Positions 29,723-40,700 of a stretch of 64,000 nt of DNA are shown here, piece after piece (positions within the stretch are counted from its first letter, which is position 1; every line of letters begins with the position of its first letter). Location: positions 372,001 to 436,000 of the forward strand of contig NZ_JACVOZ010000002.1 in assembly GCF_018882125.1 (NCBI RefSeq), read 5' to 3'. The position numbers and the translations under genes are program-made. This DNA is from Polynucleobacter sp. AP-Melu-500A-A1. GTDB taxonomy: Bacteria > Pseudomonadota > Gammaproteobacteria > Burkholderiales > Burkholderiaceae. Under the pieces are notes generated by a model. The model searched no databases. It was not told where the DNA came from and saw nothing but the letters and a program-made list of their open reading frames with translations.

Positions 29723-30913
29723 TTAATCTAACCTCTTGAGCCATTCTATCGGCTGCTCTTGAACTTCTGCTTGAATAATTTCTAAATCATGTATAGCTCG
29801 TTCACGGACTCGGGTACGGTCAACCACATCGCCAGCCAACTGGCCACAAGCAGCGGCAATATCATCACCGCGCGTCTTACGTACTGTAGCGACCATACCT
29901 GCTTCTAGCAAGATGTTAGCAAAGGCATGAACCCGCTGAGCAGGTGAACGCTTGAGGCCTGATTCGGGGAATGGATTAAATGGGATGAGGTTGATTTTGC
30001 ACTTAATATTTTTGAGCAATCGAACCAATTCTTTTGCTTGGATGTCCGAATCATTCACACCATCGAGCATGCAATATTCAAAGGTCAAGAAATCTCTCGG
30101 TGCAAATGGTAAATAGCGTTCACAAGCAGCGAGTAATTCTCGTAAAGGATATTTCTGATTGAGCGGTACTAGCTGATCACGCAAAGCATCATTGGGTGCA
30201 TGTAATGACACTGCCAAAGCAACCGGGCAATCTTGCGCTAAACGATCAATCATCGGCACTACACCGGAGGTAGACACAGTGACACGTCGACGCGATAAGC
30301 CATAGGCTCTGTCATCTAACATTAAACGCAATGCAGTTACCACGTTATCGTAGTTGAGTAAGGGCTCGCCCATACCCATCATTACCACATTTGAGATCAC
30401 ACGGCCAGTGTGCTCCCAACCCGGGGTTGGATATTTTTCGATTCTGCGCACGGCTTCTGGATCATTACGTAAAAGATGCTCTGCAAACCACAACTGCCCA
30501 ATGATTTCACCGGAGGTGAGGTTACGCGAGAAACCTTGACGCCCTGTCGAGCAAAAACGGCAATTGACAGCGCAACCAGCCTGGGAAGAGATGCATAAAG
30601 TACCGCGCCCATCTTCCGGAATAAAAACGGATTCCACGGCATTGCCAGCGCCCACATCGAGTAACCACTTACGAGTTCCGTCTGTGGCATGCTCATCCTT
30701 CATTACGGGAAGAGAAAGTACTTCTGCTTTATCTAGCAAGTTTGCTCTGAAGCTTTTTGCTAGATCACTCATATCATTGATATCAGATACACCGCGTTGA
30801 TGTATCCATTGCATGAGCTGCTTCGCCCTAAAGGGCCTTTCATTTAACCCCGCGACATACGCCGCCATTTGGTCAGCGTCAAAATCTAAGAGATTTACGC
30901 GCGGGGAGGTCAA
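29723..30913 (-). CDS. rlmN: Dual-specificity rRNA/tRNA adenine-C2 methyltransferase RlmN
   Basis: RlmN is a radical SAM enzyme that methylates A2503 of 23S rRNA and A37 of some tRNAs. The cluster motif [11 protein letters not shown] (CxxxCxxC) is at about residue 114, the [13 protein letters not shown] loop follows, and a C-terminal catalytic cysteine occurs in the conserved [11 protein letters not shown] segment. The start is a TTG at 30913, because an in-frame stop lies four codons upstream and no ATG or GTG intervenes; TAGG is 4 bases before it. Confidence 0.95.
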   Translation of the reverse strand: MTSPRVNLLDFDADQMAAYVAGLNERPFRAKQLMQWIHQRGVSDINDMSDLAKSFRANLLDKAEVLSLPVMKDEHATDGTRKWLLDVGAGNAVESVFIPEDGRGTLCISSQAGCAVNCRFCSTGRQGFSRNLTSGEIIGQLWFAEHLLRNDPEAVRRIEKYPTPGWEHTGRVISNVVMMGMGEPLLNYDNVVTALRLMLDDRAYGLSRRRVTVSTSGVVPMIDRLAQDCPVALAVSLHAPNDALRDQLVPLNQKYPLRELLAACERYLPFAPRDFLTFEYCMLDGVNDSDIQAKELVRLLKNIKCKINLIPFNPFPESGLKRSPAQRVHAFANILLEAGMVATVRKTRGDDIAAACGQLAGDVVDRTRVRERAIHDLEIIQAEVQEQPIEWLKRLD

Positions 30914-30940
30914 TGCGCCTACTTATAAATAGGTTATGGA

Positions 30941-31366
30941 TTAACGATTAAAAACATTCATACCTGGGAAGAAGAATGCAACTTCCACGGCAGCTGTTTC
31001 AGGAGCATCAGAACCATGAACCGCGTTTGCATCAATGCTGTCAGCAAAATCAGCACGAATAGTGCCTTTGTCTGCCTTCTTCGGATCAGTAGCACCCATC
31101 AAATCGCGATTCTTAGCAATAGCGCCTTCACCTTGCAATACTTGAATCATGACGGGACCAGAAATCATAAAGCTCACTAAATCCTTGAAAAAAGGACGGG
31201 CAGCGTGAACAGCATAGAATTGCTCTGCTTCAGATTGTGAGAGCTGCGCCATTTTGGACGCGATAATCTTCAAACCAGCGGATTCAAAACGGTCATAAAT
31301 TTTGCCGATGACGTTTTTAGCGACAGCATCAGGTTTGATAATAGATAGGGTGCGTTCAATTGCCAT
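30941..31366 (-). CDS. ndk: Nucleoside diphosphate kinase
   Basis: Ndk balances nucleoside triphosphates through a phospho-histidine. The [13 protein letters not shown] start, the [16 protein letters not shown] stretch and the active-site histidine in [10 protein letters not shown] are all as expected. Length 141 is standard. It is the first gene of the long ndk-to-purA run on the minus strand. Confidence 0.97.
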   Translation of the reverse strand: MAIERTLSIIKPDAVAKNVIGKIYDRFESAGLKIIASKMAQLSQSEAEQFYAVHAARPFFKDLVSFMISGPVMIQVLQGEGAIAKNRDLMGATDPKKADKGTIRADFADSIDANAVHGSDAPETAAVEVAFFFPGMNVFNR

Positions 31367-31634
31367 TCAAGACTCCAATAGTGATTTCATAGATATTTGT
31401 GGGATAGGGCTAAATTCAGCCTTAGCGCATGCCCTACTCCAACGACCCCCGAATTATACAATGCCTGACCGTATTTACCCCTATATGAGTAGGGCTAAGC
31501 CTTTGAATTTACAGGGCATAACCCCATGATTTGTAGTCTTTTGGGGTGGGGACTTGAAATTTACCTATTTTGTCTATACTTATCAACAACAGCCCTTCAT
31601 GGGCTCTTGAATTTACGATAAAGAAGGAGTCAAT

Positions 31635-32336
31635 ATGAGTGATCTGAACTCTTACGGCTTTGGGCAAACAGGCTCGATAAGCACTACCCAAGTACGCAAC
31701 CGCGTACTGCGCAATACCTACGCCTTATTGGCGCTGTCCATGGTTCCAACTGTTATTGGAGCTTGGCTTGGCATTGCAATGGGCTTTAACTTCATGGCAG
31801 AAAGTCCTTTCTTAGGTTTTGTTGTCTTTATGGCAGTGGCATTCGGCTTCTTCTGGGCAATTGAGAAAAATAAAGATACCGGTTTAGGGGTGCTCCTTCT
31901 TCTAGGCTTTACCTTCTTTATGGGTCTCATGCTGTCCCGCTTAGTCGGCTTCACTTTAAATAGCTATAGCAATGGCGCCACTCTGGTGATGCTAGCTTTC
32001 GGCGGTACTGCTGCGATCTTTGCAACCATGGCAACGATTGCAACAGTGAGCAAGAGCGACTTTTCCGGAATGGGTAAATGGCTGATGGTTGGTGTATTAA
32101 TCTTGATCGTGGCTTCTTTAGCCAATATCTGGTTGCAACTGCCTGCCTTGATGCTGACCGTAATGGTGTTGGCTATTGCGATCTTTTCTGCCTTCATCCT
32201 GGTTGACGTACAACGTGTGGTGCATGGCGGTGAAACAAACTACATCATGGCCACACTAGCTATCTACTTAGATGTGTATAACGTCTTCACCAACTTGCTC
32301 GCACTCTTGGGCATCTTTGGCGGCAATAAAGACTAA
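31635..32336 (+). CDS. Bax inhibitor-1 / YccA family membrane protein
   Basis: A seven-helix membrane protein of 233 residues in the BI-1/YccA family, members of which modulate FtsH (YccA) or leak calcium (BsYetJ). The family's acidic residues near the last helix are present in ILVDVQRVVHGGETNYI and IYLDVYNVFTNLLALLG. An AAGGAG site sits 6 bases before the ATG, and a small hairpin AGCCC/GGGCT lies in the leader at about 31591. Presence of hflKC nearby is coincidental in distance but relevant, since YccA-type proteins interact with the same FtsH system. Confidence 0.92.
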   Translation: MSDLNSYGFGQTGSISTTQVRNRVLRNTYALLALSMVPTVIGAWLGIAMGFNFMAESPFLGFVVFMAVAFGFFWAIEKNKDTGLGVLLLLGFTFFMGLMLSRLVGFTLNSYSNGATLVMLAFGGTAAIFATMATIATVSKSDFSGMGKWLMVGVLILIVASLANIWLQLPALMLTVMVLAIAIFSAFILVDVQRVVHGGETNYIMATLAIYLDVYNVFTNLLALLGIFGGNKD

Positions 32337-32355
32337 GCATTCAGACTCAATGAAT

Positions 32356-32379
32356 AAAAGGCGCCTAGGCGCCTTTTTT
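32356..32379 (+). terminator. Terminator of the BI-1 family gene
   Basis: GGCGCC-TA-GGCGCC (32360-32373), with AAAA before and TTTTTT after. The convergent gene at 32415 could also use it, read in reverse. Confidence 0.9.
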
Positions 32380-32414
32380 CTTTTCTACCTAAATTGCATC
32401 AGTCACGCATGTTT

Positions 32415-32831
32415 TTACTTCGCAGTTAAATCATCACACCAAGCGTAATAAGTATTAATCCATTGTGCAAATGGTCCTTCATTCACGCGACCAGATCCGC
32501 AACCGACTAATTTATTTTCGCTAATGTCATAAAATCCTAAGCCACCCTTATAAGCAATCTGCAGTCTTTTACCGTCTGGAGAAATCGTACCGATCTCAAA
32601 GGCTTTGTATGATGGGTTCTCATAAGTAAACTCAACGTGCGGGCCATCTTGCTTGAGGACGGTTAAAGTTGCCGTTACTTTTTGCATTTGAGTCTTGGGA
32701 TTCTTTTTAGAGGCATTAACAGAGGTTTCGGTAGTACTACCGCTGTAGACCTTTGCTAAAGTGGGGATGCTCTGAGCATTTACAAGGAAGCTGATCCCGA
32801 GGCCAAGCGTGAGGCTAATAATTGATTTCAT
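32415..32831 (-). CDS. Exported hypothetical protein
   Basis: This is a 138-residue protein with a clear Sec signal peptide cleaved after SFLVNA. The mature part is small, beta-rich and basic to neutral, with two cysteines (LVGCGSGR and YYAWCDDL) that may form a periplasmic disulfide. I recognise no named family. It is monocistronic and convergent with the BI-1 family gene. Confidence 0.7.
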   Translation of the reverse strand: MKSIISLTLGLGISFLVNAQSIPTLAKVYSGSTTETSVNASKKNPKTQMQKVTATLTVLKQDGPHVEFTYENPSYKAFEIGTISPDGKRLQIAYKGGLGFYDISENKLVGCGSGRVNEGPFAQWINTYYAWCDDLTAK

Positions 32832-32910
32832 AAGATACCTTTATGTGAGATTGGTAAAGATTACAACGATGTTTTATCACACAACGATATCGCGCTACTG
32901 CCTTATCTAG

Positions 32911-32991
32911 CTAGTTCGCAACAAACATGTTTATCGCATAAGACAGTGCAATCAAAATCAAAATGATCGCAAAACTATCTGAGGCTTTCAT
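32911..32991 (-). CDS. Tiny membrane protein, 26 residues
   Basis: This very short gene encodes a 26-residue peptide beginning MKASDSFAIILILI, with one hydrophobic helix (residues 7-23) and a polar end VAN. A full AGGAG sits 6 bases before the ATG, much better than chance. The hydrophobic single-helix form resembles known small regulatory subunits such as CydX or KdpF, but no such partner gene is adjacent. The upstream 200 bases are rich in palindromes, which suggests regulated transcription. Its function is unknown. Confidence 0.5.
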   Translation of the reverse strand: MKASDSFAIILILIALSYAINMFVAN

Positions 32992-33019
32992 CACACACTC
33001 CTGTTGGTGGGCTGAAACG

Positions 33020-33030
33020 CTAACGGTTAG
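33020..33030. repeat. 11-bp palindrome upstream of the tiny membrane protein gene
   Basis: CTAAC-G-GTTAG lies 29 bases before the 26-residue ORF, in the expected promoter or leader region. Confidence 0.5.
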
Positions 33031-33048
33031 GCATCACCGCACAAGTTC

Positions 33049-33074
33049 AATCTACTCTTATATAAGAGTAGATT
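33049..33074. promoter_or_regulatory. Perfect 26-bp palindrome, candidate operator
   Basis: The 13-base half AATCTACTCTTAT is followed directly by its exact reverse complement. No T run follows on either strand, so a terminator is unlikely. It sits 58 bases upstream of the 26-residue ORF and 93 bases downstream of rlmD, and looks like a binding site for a dimeric regulator. Confidence 0.55.
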
Positions 33075-33081
33075 TAGACGC

Positions 33082-33135
33082 TTATGCACCGCTTATAGCC
33101 AAAAAAGGAGTTTTTGGCACATATTAAGTGCATAA
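33082..33135. repeat. Nested inverted repeat between rlmD and the tiny ORF
   Basis: The outer arms are TTATGCAC (33082-33089) and GTGCATAA (33128-33135); the inner arms are CCAAAAA (33099-33105) and TTTTTGG (33111-33117) around AGGAG. It could fold as an RNA on either strand. As an rlmD terminator it would be atypical. Confidence 0.5.
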
Positions 33136-33166
33136 AAACAAGGCCTTAGTGCTTTATTAAAGTTTT

Positions 33167-34600
33167 TTAGGAAATGAGCCTATCAAAAACGGCTATCGAC
33201 TCCACGTGGGAAGTGTGGGGGAACATATTGACGATACCAGCACTACTGAGCGTATAGCCAGCGTGATGACACAAAATATCGACATCTCTTGCGAGGGTTT
33301 TTGGGTTACAGGAGATATAGACAATCCGTTGTGGGAGAAGATTGCTTGACTGTGCATGAAGCTGTGTAAGCGCTCTACAAATCTCCATCGCACCCTCTCG
33401 TGGTGGGTCCATTAACCAACGCTCTGCTTTTCCCCAGGAAACAATCGTTTCAGGAGTACTTAAAAACAAATCACTTTGTATAAAACTGACTTTGCTTTCT
33501 AAGCCATTATGTTTTGCATTCGCTTTTGCGCGAGTAGTTAAAGTTTCTAATCCTTCTATACCCAAAACATGCGAGACTTTTCTAGCAAGGGGTAATGTGA
33601 AGTTACCGATTCCACAAAATAGATCAAGCACATGATCAGTTTCTTTTACTTCCAATAATCGAATTGCTCTACTGACTAGCGCACGATTCATCATATGATT
33701 GACTTGGGTAAAGTCAGTCGGCTTAAACGGCATTTCGATGTCAAACTCTGGTAAGCGATAACACAGCTTGCCAGTCTTTGGATAAAACGGTACGACGCTT
33801 TCAATGCCTTTAGGTTGTAGCCAAATCCAAACCCTGTGCTGATCAGCAAAATCCCTTAAGAGCTGCTCGTCAGCTCCAGTTAAGGGCTGTAGGTTTCGAA
33901 AGACCAATGCCGTAACCGGCTTTTGTTTTTGAGGGTCATTAGAGCTAGGATCTTCTGGCTCCCCTACTGCTACTTCAATTTGTGGCATGCGATCGACGAT
34001 CGATAAACCCATAACCAACTTGCGCATCTCTGGAAGTAAATCAGAAACATGCTTTGGCAAAATCTCACAAGCAGTCATGTCGGCCACGTAGCCACTCTTG
34101 CCCTCATGAAATCCAATGAGGACTGTGCCTTTTTTAATTGATCTATTCACAGCACTTAAGCGAGCGCGATGGCGATATTCCCATTCAGGGCCACCCATTG
34201 GTCGCAAAATTTCAAGTGGCTTGATTTTGGCGATATGTTGCAAGTCATCCTCAAGCACACGTTGCTTCATCGCTACTTGCGCGCGAATATCAAGATGCTG
34301 CATAGTGCAGCCACCACAAATACCAAAGGCTTTGCATTTGGGTATCGCTCTAAACACTGCGGGCTTGAGAATTTGGCGTATTTTGGCTTTACTAAAACGC
34401 GCTTTGTCACTGGTGATGGTGTACGTAACGAGCTCTGTTGGTAGTGCACCCTTGATGAAAATGACTTTACCGCTCTGTCCTTGCTCAGCCTCTTCAGTAT
34501 TGGGCGCTAAGCGGGCAATACCTTGGGCATCTAAATCGAGTGCTTCAACTCTTACTGGCTCAGTCACTTCAATATTGACTGGCTTATCCCCTCTACGCAT
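33167..34600 (-). CDS. rlmD: 23S rRNA (uracil-1939-C5)-methyltransferase RlmD
   Basis: RlmD has an N-terminal TRAM domain (VRVEALDLDAQGIARL), a [4Fe-4S] cluster bound by CKAFGICGGC, a SAM-binding Rossmann domain (VLDLFCGIGNFTLPLA) and the catalytic-cysteine motif ISCNPKTLARD. I use the ATG at 34600 (MRRGDKPVN), which overlaps the upstream stop by 8 bases. An ATG at 34642 gives 14 more residues but a 50-base overlap. It is the last gene of surE-pcm-nlpD-exonuclease-rlmD. Confidence 0.92.
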   Translation of the reverse strand: MRRGDKPVNIEVTEPVRVEALDLDAQGIARLAPNTEEAEQGQSGKVIFIKGALPTELVTYTITSDKARFSKAKIRQILKPAVFRAIPKCKAFGICGGCTMQHLDIRAQVAMKQRVLEDDLQHIAKIKPLEILRPMGGPEWEYRHRARLSAVNRSIKKGTVLIGFHEGKSGYVADMTACEILPKHVSDLLPEMRKLVMGLSIVDRMPQIEVAVGEPEDPSSNDPQKQKPVTALVFRNLQPLTGADEQLLRDFADQHRVWIWLQPKGIESVVPFYPKTGKLCYRLPEFDIEMPFKPTDFTQVNHMMNRALVSRAIRLLEVKETDHVLDLFCGIGNFTLPLARKVSHVLGIEGLETLTTRAKANAKHNGLESKVSFIQSDLFLSTPETIVSWGKAERWLMDPPREGAMEICRALTQLHAQSSNLLPQRIVYISCNPKTLARDVDILCHHAGYTLSSAGIVNMFPHTSHVESIAVFDRLIS

Positions 34601-35414
34601 CCGCAGAAAAACCTTGGAGATATGCTTGCCATTGAGCACCATTAGGCTCTTTAGCTTCTTTTTCTAAATAGGTTTTTACAAAAGCAATTTCTTCTTGGTA
34701 CTCTTCCAATGAGAAGCCACCACGTAGCAATTGAAAGCGGCAATACATCAGATAAGTATTGACCACATCAGTTTCGCAATAACGACGGATGTCATCAATT
34801 TTGCCGTCTTGATAAGCAGGCCAGACTTGGCTGCCATCCATTCCCATCTTTCCAGGAAAGCCGCAGAGTTTTGCTAAGCCATCTAAGGGCGCATTAGCTC
34901 TGCCATTAAATTTAGCCAAGAGATCCATCATGTCGAGATGACGCATGTGATAGCGACTGATGTAGTTATTCCATTTAAAGTCACGGCTATCCGCTTCCTG
35001 GCTATCACCCATTTCCCAGTAGCGTGGCGCTTGAATATGGTTTGCCAAGGCGCGATAGTGAAGTACTGGCAAGTCAAAGCCACTGCCATTCCAGGACACT
35101 AGCTGCGGAGTGTACTTTTCAATCAGATCAAAGAATGATTGCACCAACACTTTTTCATCATCTTGTGGAGTACCTAAGGTACCCACTTTAATTTGGGGGG
35201 TGCCCTCTTTAGTGGTTCTACGAATCACGCAGGAGATTGCCACAATCTTTTGTAAAAAGAGTGGCAGAAATTCACTACCGGTTTTGGCGGCACGCTCAGC
35301 CATCGCCTTTGAAGCAACCTCGGTATCGCTCATCGTATCGGGATAATCTTCTAGACGGCGTAGTCCCACCACATCTGGAATGGTTTCAATGTCAAAAACA
35401 AGAACTGTGGCCAT
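34593..35414 (-). CDS. Predicted 3'-5' exonuclease, DEDDy type (PolB-like)
   Basis: This is a stand-alone exonuclease domain of the DnaQ superfamily: exo I FDIET at residue 7, exo II SWNGSGFDLPVLHYRAL near residue 107, and exo III YCETDVVNTYLMY, in which tyrosine precedes the last aspartate by four residues (DEDDy). It has 273 residues and no polymerase part. It probably degrades single-stranded DNA or RNA ends, but the cellular role of this family is not established. It sits between nlpD (6 bases upstream) and rlmD. Confidence 0.88.
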   Translation of the reverse strand: MATVLVFDIETIPDVVGLRRLEDYPDTMSDTEVASKAMAERAAKTGSEFLPLFLQKIVAISCVIRRTTKEGTPQIKVGTLGTPQDDEKVLVQSFFDLIEKYTPQLVSWNGSGFDLPVLHYRALANHIQAPRYWEMGDSQEADSRDFKWNNYISRYHMRHLDMMDLLAKFNGRANAPLDGLAKLCGFPGKMGMDGSQVWPAYQDGKIDDIRRYCETDVVNTYLMYCRFQLLRGGFSLEEYQEEIAFVKTYLEKEAKEPNGAQWQAYLQGFSADA

Positions 35415-35420
35415 GGCCGC

Positions 35421-36224
35421 TTACTGTAAGTAAGGAGTAGGATTCACTGGCTTACCGTTAACGCGCAATTCAAAATGCAGTTTTGGAGAATTGGTATCGG
35501 TGTCACCCATCTCAGCAATCTTCTGCCCTTTGCGTACATTGTCACCCTCTTTTACCAAGAGTTTGCTGTTATGCGCGTAAGCCGTAAGGTAAGTGTTGTC
35601 GTGCTTGATGATGATGAGATTGCCGTAACCACGCAAACTGTTACCCGCATAAACGACATTGCCATCGGATGCTGCCTGAATAGATTCACCAACCTTACCG
35701 GCGATATCAATTCCTTTATTTTTATCACTAAACTCATCCGTTACTTTGCCTTTTGCAGGCCAAGACAAACGAATTCCAGGCTCAGCAACCATTTCAGGTT
35801 TGCTCGCAGGTGTCTTACTTGTATCTGCTTTGGGAGAATCTGTCTTATCAGGATCAATCGTCTTTGCTTCAATAGGTTTGCTCGATTTTGCACTTGCTGG
35901 CGGCTTGACCAAAATTAAGTCACCTACTTCAATCACGTTTGGATTGAAACTTGGGTTAGCTGCAATATTCCACTGGGCCACATCACGTGGTGCTTGACCA
36001 TTATCTAGAGCGATTCTCGCTACAGTATCGCCTTTCTTTACCCGATAATAGCCAGGAGGCGCTGGCTCATAAGACGGAGATGAACCTGCACTACGATCTG
36101 TCACAGTTGCTGGTTTAGTGCGAGTTGAAGAACATCCTACCATCAGCACCATAGAGGCACTGATCACCATTAGGATGGTAGATTTAGTAAAAGATTTAGG
36201 CATTGATGGAAATAAGGGTTTCAT
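35421..36224 (-). CDS. nlpD: NlpD-like lipoprotein, LysM and degenerate LytM
   Basis: The protein has a lipoprotein signal with lipobox LMVGC, a LysM peptidoglycan-binding module ([15 protein letters not shown]), and a LytM/M23 domain. The M23 metal ligands are degenerate ([10 protein letters not shown] where a zinc histidine is expected), as in E. coli NlpD, which activates amidase AmiC at the division site without being an enzyme itself. It is coupled to pcm by an ATGA overlap, the gene order found in enteric bacteria. No rpoS follows here. Confidence 0.92.
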   Translation of the reverse strand: MKPLFPSMPKSFTKSTILMVISASMVLMVGCSSTRTKPATVTDRSAGSSPSYEPAPPGYYRVKKGDTVARIALDNGQAPRDVAQWNIAANPSFNPNVIEVGDLILVKPPASAKSSKPIEAKTIDPDKTDSPKADTSKTPASKPEMVAEPGIRLSWPAKGKVTDEFSDKNKGIDIAGKVGESIQAASDGNVVYAGNSLRGYGNLIIIKHDNTYLTAYAHNSKLLVKEGDNVRKGQKIAEMGDTDTNSPKLHFELRVNGKPVNPTPYLQ

Positions 36225-36877
36225 ACTACCCCTGATTGTAAGGGGACAAAAAAGACCTCGTCTAGAACGGTTCTTTGATAGCGCTGGGAACTCATTCTTT
36301 CGACTAGAACCAACTGCTGCTCTTTTTCATTTCTAGCTACTGGGGCAACCAAGCGCCCACCAATAGCCAACTGATCTAACAGAGCATCTGGAATACCCAG
36401 TCCAGCAGCGGCCAAAATAATCCCATCAAATGGCGCGGCTTGAGGTAAGCCCAAGATGCCATCACCATAAATTAAACGTAGATTGTTAATCCGAAATGGT
36501 CGCAACTTAGCTCTAGCCATGTCATGCAAGGGGCGAATGCGTTCAATGGAATAGACCTCCTCCGCTAGCAAACTCAAAACTGCGGCTTGATAGCCGCAAC
36601 CAGTACCAATCTCCAGTACTTTGCCTAATTTATGTCTAGGCTTATGGAGTAACTCAATCATGCGCGCCACAACAGAGGGTTTAGAAATCGTTTGCTGATG
36701 TCCAATCGGCAGAGCTGAATCTTCATAGGCCTGTGCATGCAAACCCGCATCCATAAAAGCATGGCGTGGCACGGTTGCAATTGCTTCTAGCGTTTTGCCA
36801 TGCTTGATACCACCAGCATGGACCTTTGCTGCTAATGCTTGTCGATAAGCAGCAAAACGTTCTGTAGGAGCCTTCAA
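36221..36877 (-). CDS. pcm: Protein-L-isoaspartate O-methyltransferase
   Basis: Pcm methylates isoaspartyl residues to start repair of aged proteins. The SAM loop [16 protein letters not shown] and the family motifs [10 protein letters not shown] and [17 protein letters not shown] are present. It starts with TTG that overlaps the surE stop (TTGA), indicating coupling. Length 218 is normal. Confidence 0.94.
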   Translation of the reverse strand: MKAPTERFAAYRQALAAKVHAGGIKHGKTLEAIATVPRHAFMDAGLHAQAYEDSALPIGHQQTISKPSVVARMIELLHKPRHKLGKVLEIGTGCGYQAAVLSLLAEEVYSIERIRPLHDMARAKLRPFRINNLRLIYGDGILGLPQAAPFDGIILAAAGLGIPDALLDQLAIGGRLVAPVARNEKEQQLVLVERMSSQRYQRTVLDEVFFVPLQSGVV

Positions 36878-37677
36878 CCGCGATCCCAGCCGTTATCACG
36901 CATCGCTGCTAAACGGGCATGATGCGTTAGATCCAACTGCATTGGTGTAATCGAAATGCAGCCTTCATCGATCGCATGAAAGTCGGTACCTTCAGAGTTA
37001 TCTTTGACATTCCCTGCAGCACCAATCCAGTAAATCTTTTCACCCCTTGGACTATCTTGCACGACTACCGGTTGAGAATGGTGACGATTGCCCAAGCGAG
37101 TGACTCGCCAACGGTAAAGGTCAGCATAAGGACGATTGGGAATGTTCACATTGAGTAGTGTTGCAGCGCCATCTTCGCGAGCCAATTGGGGGCTAGCGAG
37201 CTTAGATACCAGCATTTGCGCAACGATATCATGTGCCGCTTTGGCAGCATCTTCAATACGATTCCAGCCGCGATCAATTTGTGAAAAAGCAATGCCGGGT
37301 ACTCCAAACATCACACCCTCTACAGCTGCTGCCACCGTCCCTGAGTACAAAACATCCTCACCCATGTTCTCGCCTTGATTAATTCCAGAGATCACCAAGT
37401 CAGGTTTCTGATCTAAAAAACCAGTCATCGCAACGTGGACACAATCGGTAGGAGTGCCGTTAATAAAAAAGAATCCATCACGCTCTCCTCCTGCAACACG
37501 GTGAATCGACAGCGGGCGAGAGAGAGTTAGTGAGTTTGAAGCACCGCTATGATTTTGCTCTGGTGCAATCACAGTAATGCGGCCCAAAGGACGAACAGCC
37601 TCAACCAAAGCCAAAAGACCTGGGGCTAGATAGCCATCATCATTAGAAACCAAAATATGGGGCTGATGATTGCTCAT
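36874..37677 (-). CDS. surE: 5'/3'-nucleotidase SurE
   Basis: SurE dephosphorylates nucleoside monophosphates and is linked to stress survival. The metal motif [11 protein letters not shown] at residue 11, the SGASNSLTL segment and the conserved [20 protein letters not shown] core (read in part) are diagnostic. Length 267 fits the betaproteobacterial form. It is the first gene of the surE-pcm-nlpD group. Confidence 0.95.
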   Translation of the reverse strand: MSNHQPHILVSNDDGYLAPGLLALVEAVRPLGRITVIAPEQNHSGASNSLTLSRPLSIHRVAGGERDGFFFINGTPTDCVHVAMTGFLDQKPDLVISGINQGENMGEDVLYSGTVAAAVEGVMFGVPGIAFSQIDRGWNRIEDAAKAAHDIVAQMLVSKLASPQLAREDGAATLLNVNIPNRPYADLYRWRVTRLGNRHHSQPVVVQDSPRGEKIYWIGAAGNVKDNSEGTDFHAIDEGCISITPMQLDLTHHARLAAMRDNGWDRG

Positions 37678-37701
37678 AGAATCATTGCACTTTCGATCTT
37701 C

Positions 37702-40700
37702 TTAAATATTGTTTGCTTGGGTTAAAGCGCGGCCTCTAAACCAACCATAGATAACCGGTAATACCAAGAGCGTGAGGATCGTCGTAGTCACCATACCGCC
37801 AACAATCACGAGGGCCAGAGGACGCTGCGCTTCTGAACCGATGGAATGCGATAAGGCTGCTGGCAAAAGACCTAAACCAGACAACATAGCTGTCATTAAT
37901 ACCGGTCTTACGCGTAATGCAGCACCTTCTACCATGACGTCTTTCATCGAGCTATGTTCCGTGGCTGCTGTCTTATTAATAAATGAAATCAAAATGACTC
38001 CATCTTGAATGGCAATACCAAAGAGCGACAAGAAACCAAAGAATGCCGAAATACTTAAGGTCTCTCCTGCTAGATGCAAAGCAATGACTCCACCAATAGC
38101 AGCGAATGGCACATTAATCATCACAATAAAGGCATCTCGGAAGTTACCAAAGGCGCTCACTAATAAGAGGAAGATTCCCAGTAAAGCCAAGGGAACAATC
38201 AACATCAACTTTTTCTGTGCTTGTTTCATTTGATTAAACTGACCATCCCAGCTAATCGAATAATTTGGCGGCAAAGTAATATTTTTCTCTACTAAGAATT
38301 GTGCATCTTCTACAGCACTACCCAAGTCACGATTGCGTACGCTAAATTTAATTGCAATATAGCGCTTGCCTGCTTCGCGATAGATAAAGAATGGGCCATC
38401 AGTTAACTGAACACTGGCAACCATGGCTAAGGGGATAGATTTTCCATCAGCCGAATCTACCAATAAGCGCCTTATATCAGCCACATCATTGCGGCTACCT
38501 TCATTTAAACGAATCGCAATACCAAAGGTCTTTTCATCTTCTAGTAAGTTTGTCACTGCAGCGCCACCAATCGCATTGGCTACTACAGTTTGGATATCAG
38601 TCACATTAATGCCATAGCGAGCAGCACGGTCACGGTCAATCTGGATATTCAAGGTAGGTTGACCCAACTCTTTTAAGATACCCTCGTCTGCAATGCCAGG
38701 CACCTTCTTGAGCTGATCAATCACCTCATGTGCTTTTTGATCTAAAACTTCAAGATCGGTACCATAAATCTTGACGGAGTTTTCGCCCTTAACACCAGAT
38801 AAGGCTTCATTCACGTTATCTTGAATGTATTGCGAGAAGCTATAAGTAATGCCAGGGATCTTGTTTAGCTCTGTTTCTAAATTGGTGATTAAGTCCTTCT
38901 TAGTTGAGCCTGGCGGCATAGTCTCGGGGCTCTTTAAGTACAAGCCATATTCCTGGTTAAATACACCGGTCGAATCTGTGCCATCATCTGGTCGCCCAAT
39001 CTGAGCTGCCACCTTATCGATTTCTGGCTGCTTTAAGAAAGTTCCGCGGAGTTGATCGGCCACTTTTACGGAGTAATCCAAATCCACGGTATTAGGCAAG
39101 GTCACGCGCAACCAAATATTGTTTTCTTCCAGAGTTGGCAAAAATGCCGTGCCAAGCCGTGTCATGCTCAAGAGAGTCAGACCCAATACAAATACTGCTA
39201 CAGCAAAGACTGTTAATGGACGATCCATCCATTTTCTTAGGAGCGGCTTATAGCTACCCAAGATCTTGGTAATAAATGCTGGTGGTTTATGGGCAAGGTT
39301 TTCACCAAATACCAAAGAGACCATGGCCGGTAAAAAGGTCAGACTTAAGACCATTGCTGCAATTAAGGCAAAGCCCATCGTAAAGGCCATCGGCTTAAAA
39401 ATAATACCTTCGACACCACCCATAAAGAATAATGGTGAGTAAGCAACAATGATGATGCCGGTTGAATAAATCATTGCGCGCTGAACTTCACTGGTAGCCA
39501 ATACGATGCTTTGATTTAAGCGCTTACCGCCTTCCTCTAGGTGTCGCATCACATTCTCAGTCAAAATCACCGCCGAATCGACGATCACACCAAAGTCAAT
39601 CGCACCTAGGGAAATGAGATTGGCTGGAACACTCCAGATATGCATCTGAATAAATGACACACACAGCGCCAAGGGGATAACTGCTGCTACCACTGCTGCT
39701 GCACGTAAATTACCCAAAAAGAAAAACAGCACCGCTAAGACCAAAGAGATGCCAAAGAAAAGGGTGTGCTTAACCGTACCGATAGTGATATCGAGTAAGA
39801 CCTGACGGTCATAGAATGGTTTTACTTCAATGCCGGGCGGCAGCACATGTCTATTAATATTGTTCACAGTATTGTGAACGCGGGCCAAAACTTCGGTGGC
39901 ATTCTCGCCACGTCGCAAATACACAATACCTTCTACTGAATCAGGATTTTCATTAAATTGGAACATGCCAAGACGAGGTGCATTACCAATCTCTACTCTT
40001 GCGACATCCCCTACCCGAATCGGCACACCATTATTGATGGTAATCACAACTTGCTTGATGTCTTCAATATTTTTTAGTAGGCCAACTCCGCGAACTACAA
40101 ACTGCTGCTCTCCTGCAGGCAATAGGCCACCACCAGTATTGCTATTGGCATTGGTCAAGGCTGCAATCATCTGTGTTACAGAAATGCCTTTGGACTGCAA
40201 ACTCTCAGGACTCACAATCACTTGGTATTGACGAACTTTACCGCCAAATGATGAGACATCAGCTACGCCCGGCGTCTGCTTGAGCTCCTTATAGATCTCA
40301 TAGTTTTGCAATGTCTTAAGCTGCGTAGATGAGGCGTAATCCGAGCGCACTTCATAGCGCATGATCTCGCCAGTAGCATCTGAATCAGGACTAATGCTAG
40401 AGGTCACTCCTGGCGGAAAATCGACATTTGCCAAGTTGCTAATAAAAATCTGGCGAGCCTTAAACGGATCAGTTGTATCGTTAAATTTGAGAGTAACAAC
40501 AGAAAGTCCAAATAATGAAACGGAGCGGAATGCCTGTAGCCCCGGAATACCCGCTAAGGCATTTTCAACAGGAATAGTGACCTGCTGCTCTACCTCGGTA
40601 GTACTTCTACCAGGCCATTGCGAAATCGCCTGAATCGTGAGTGGCGCTACTCCGGGATAAGGCTGAATTGGCAGCTTGCTTAAGCTGAACATTCCCAGCC

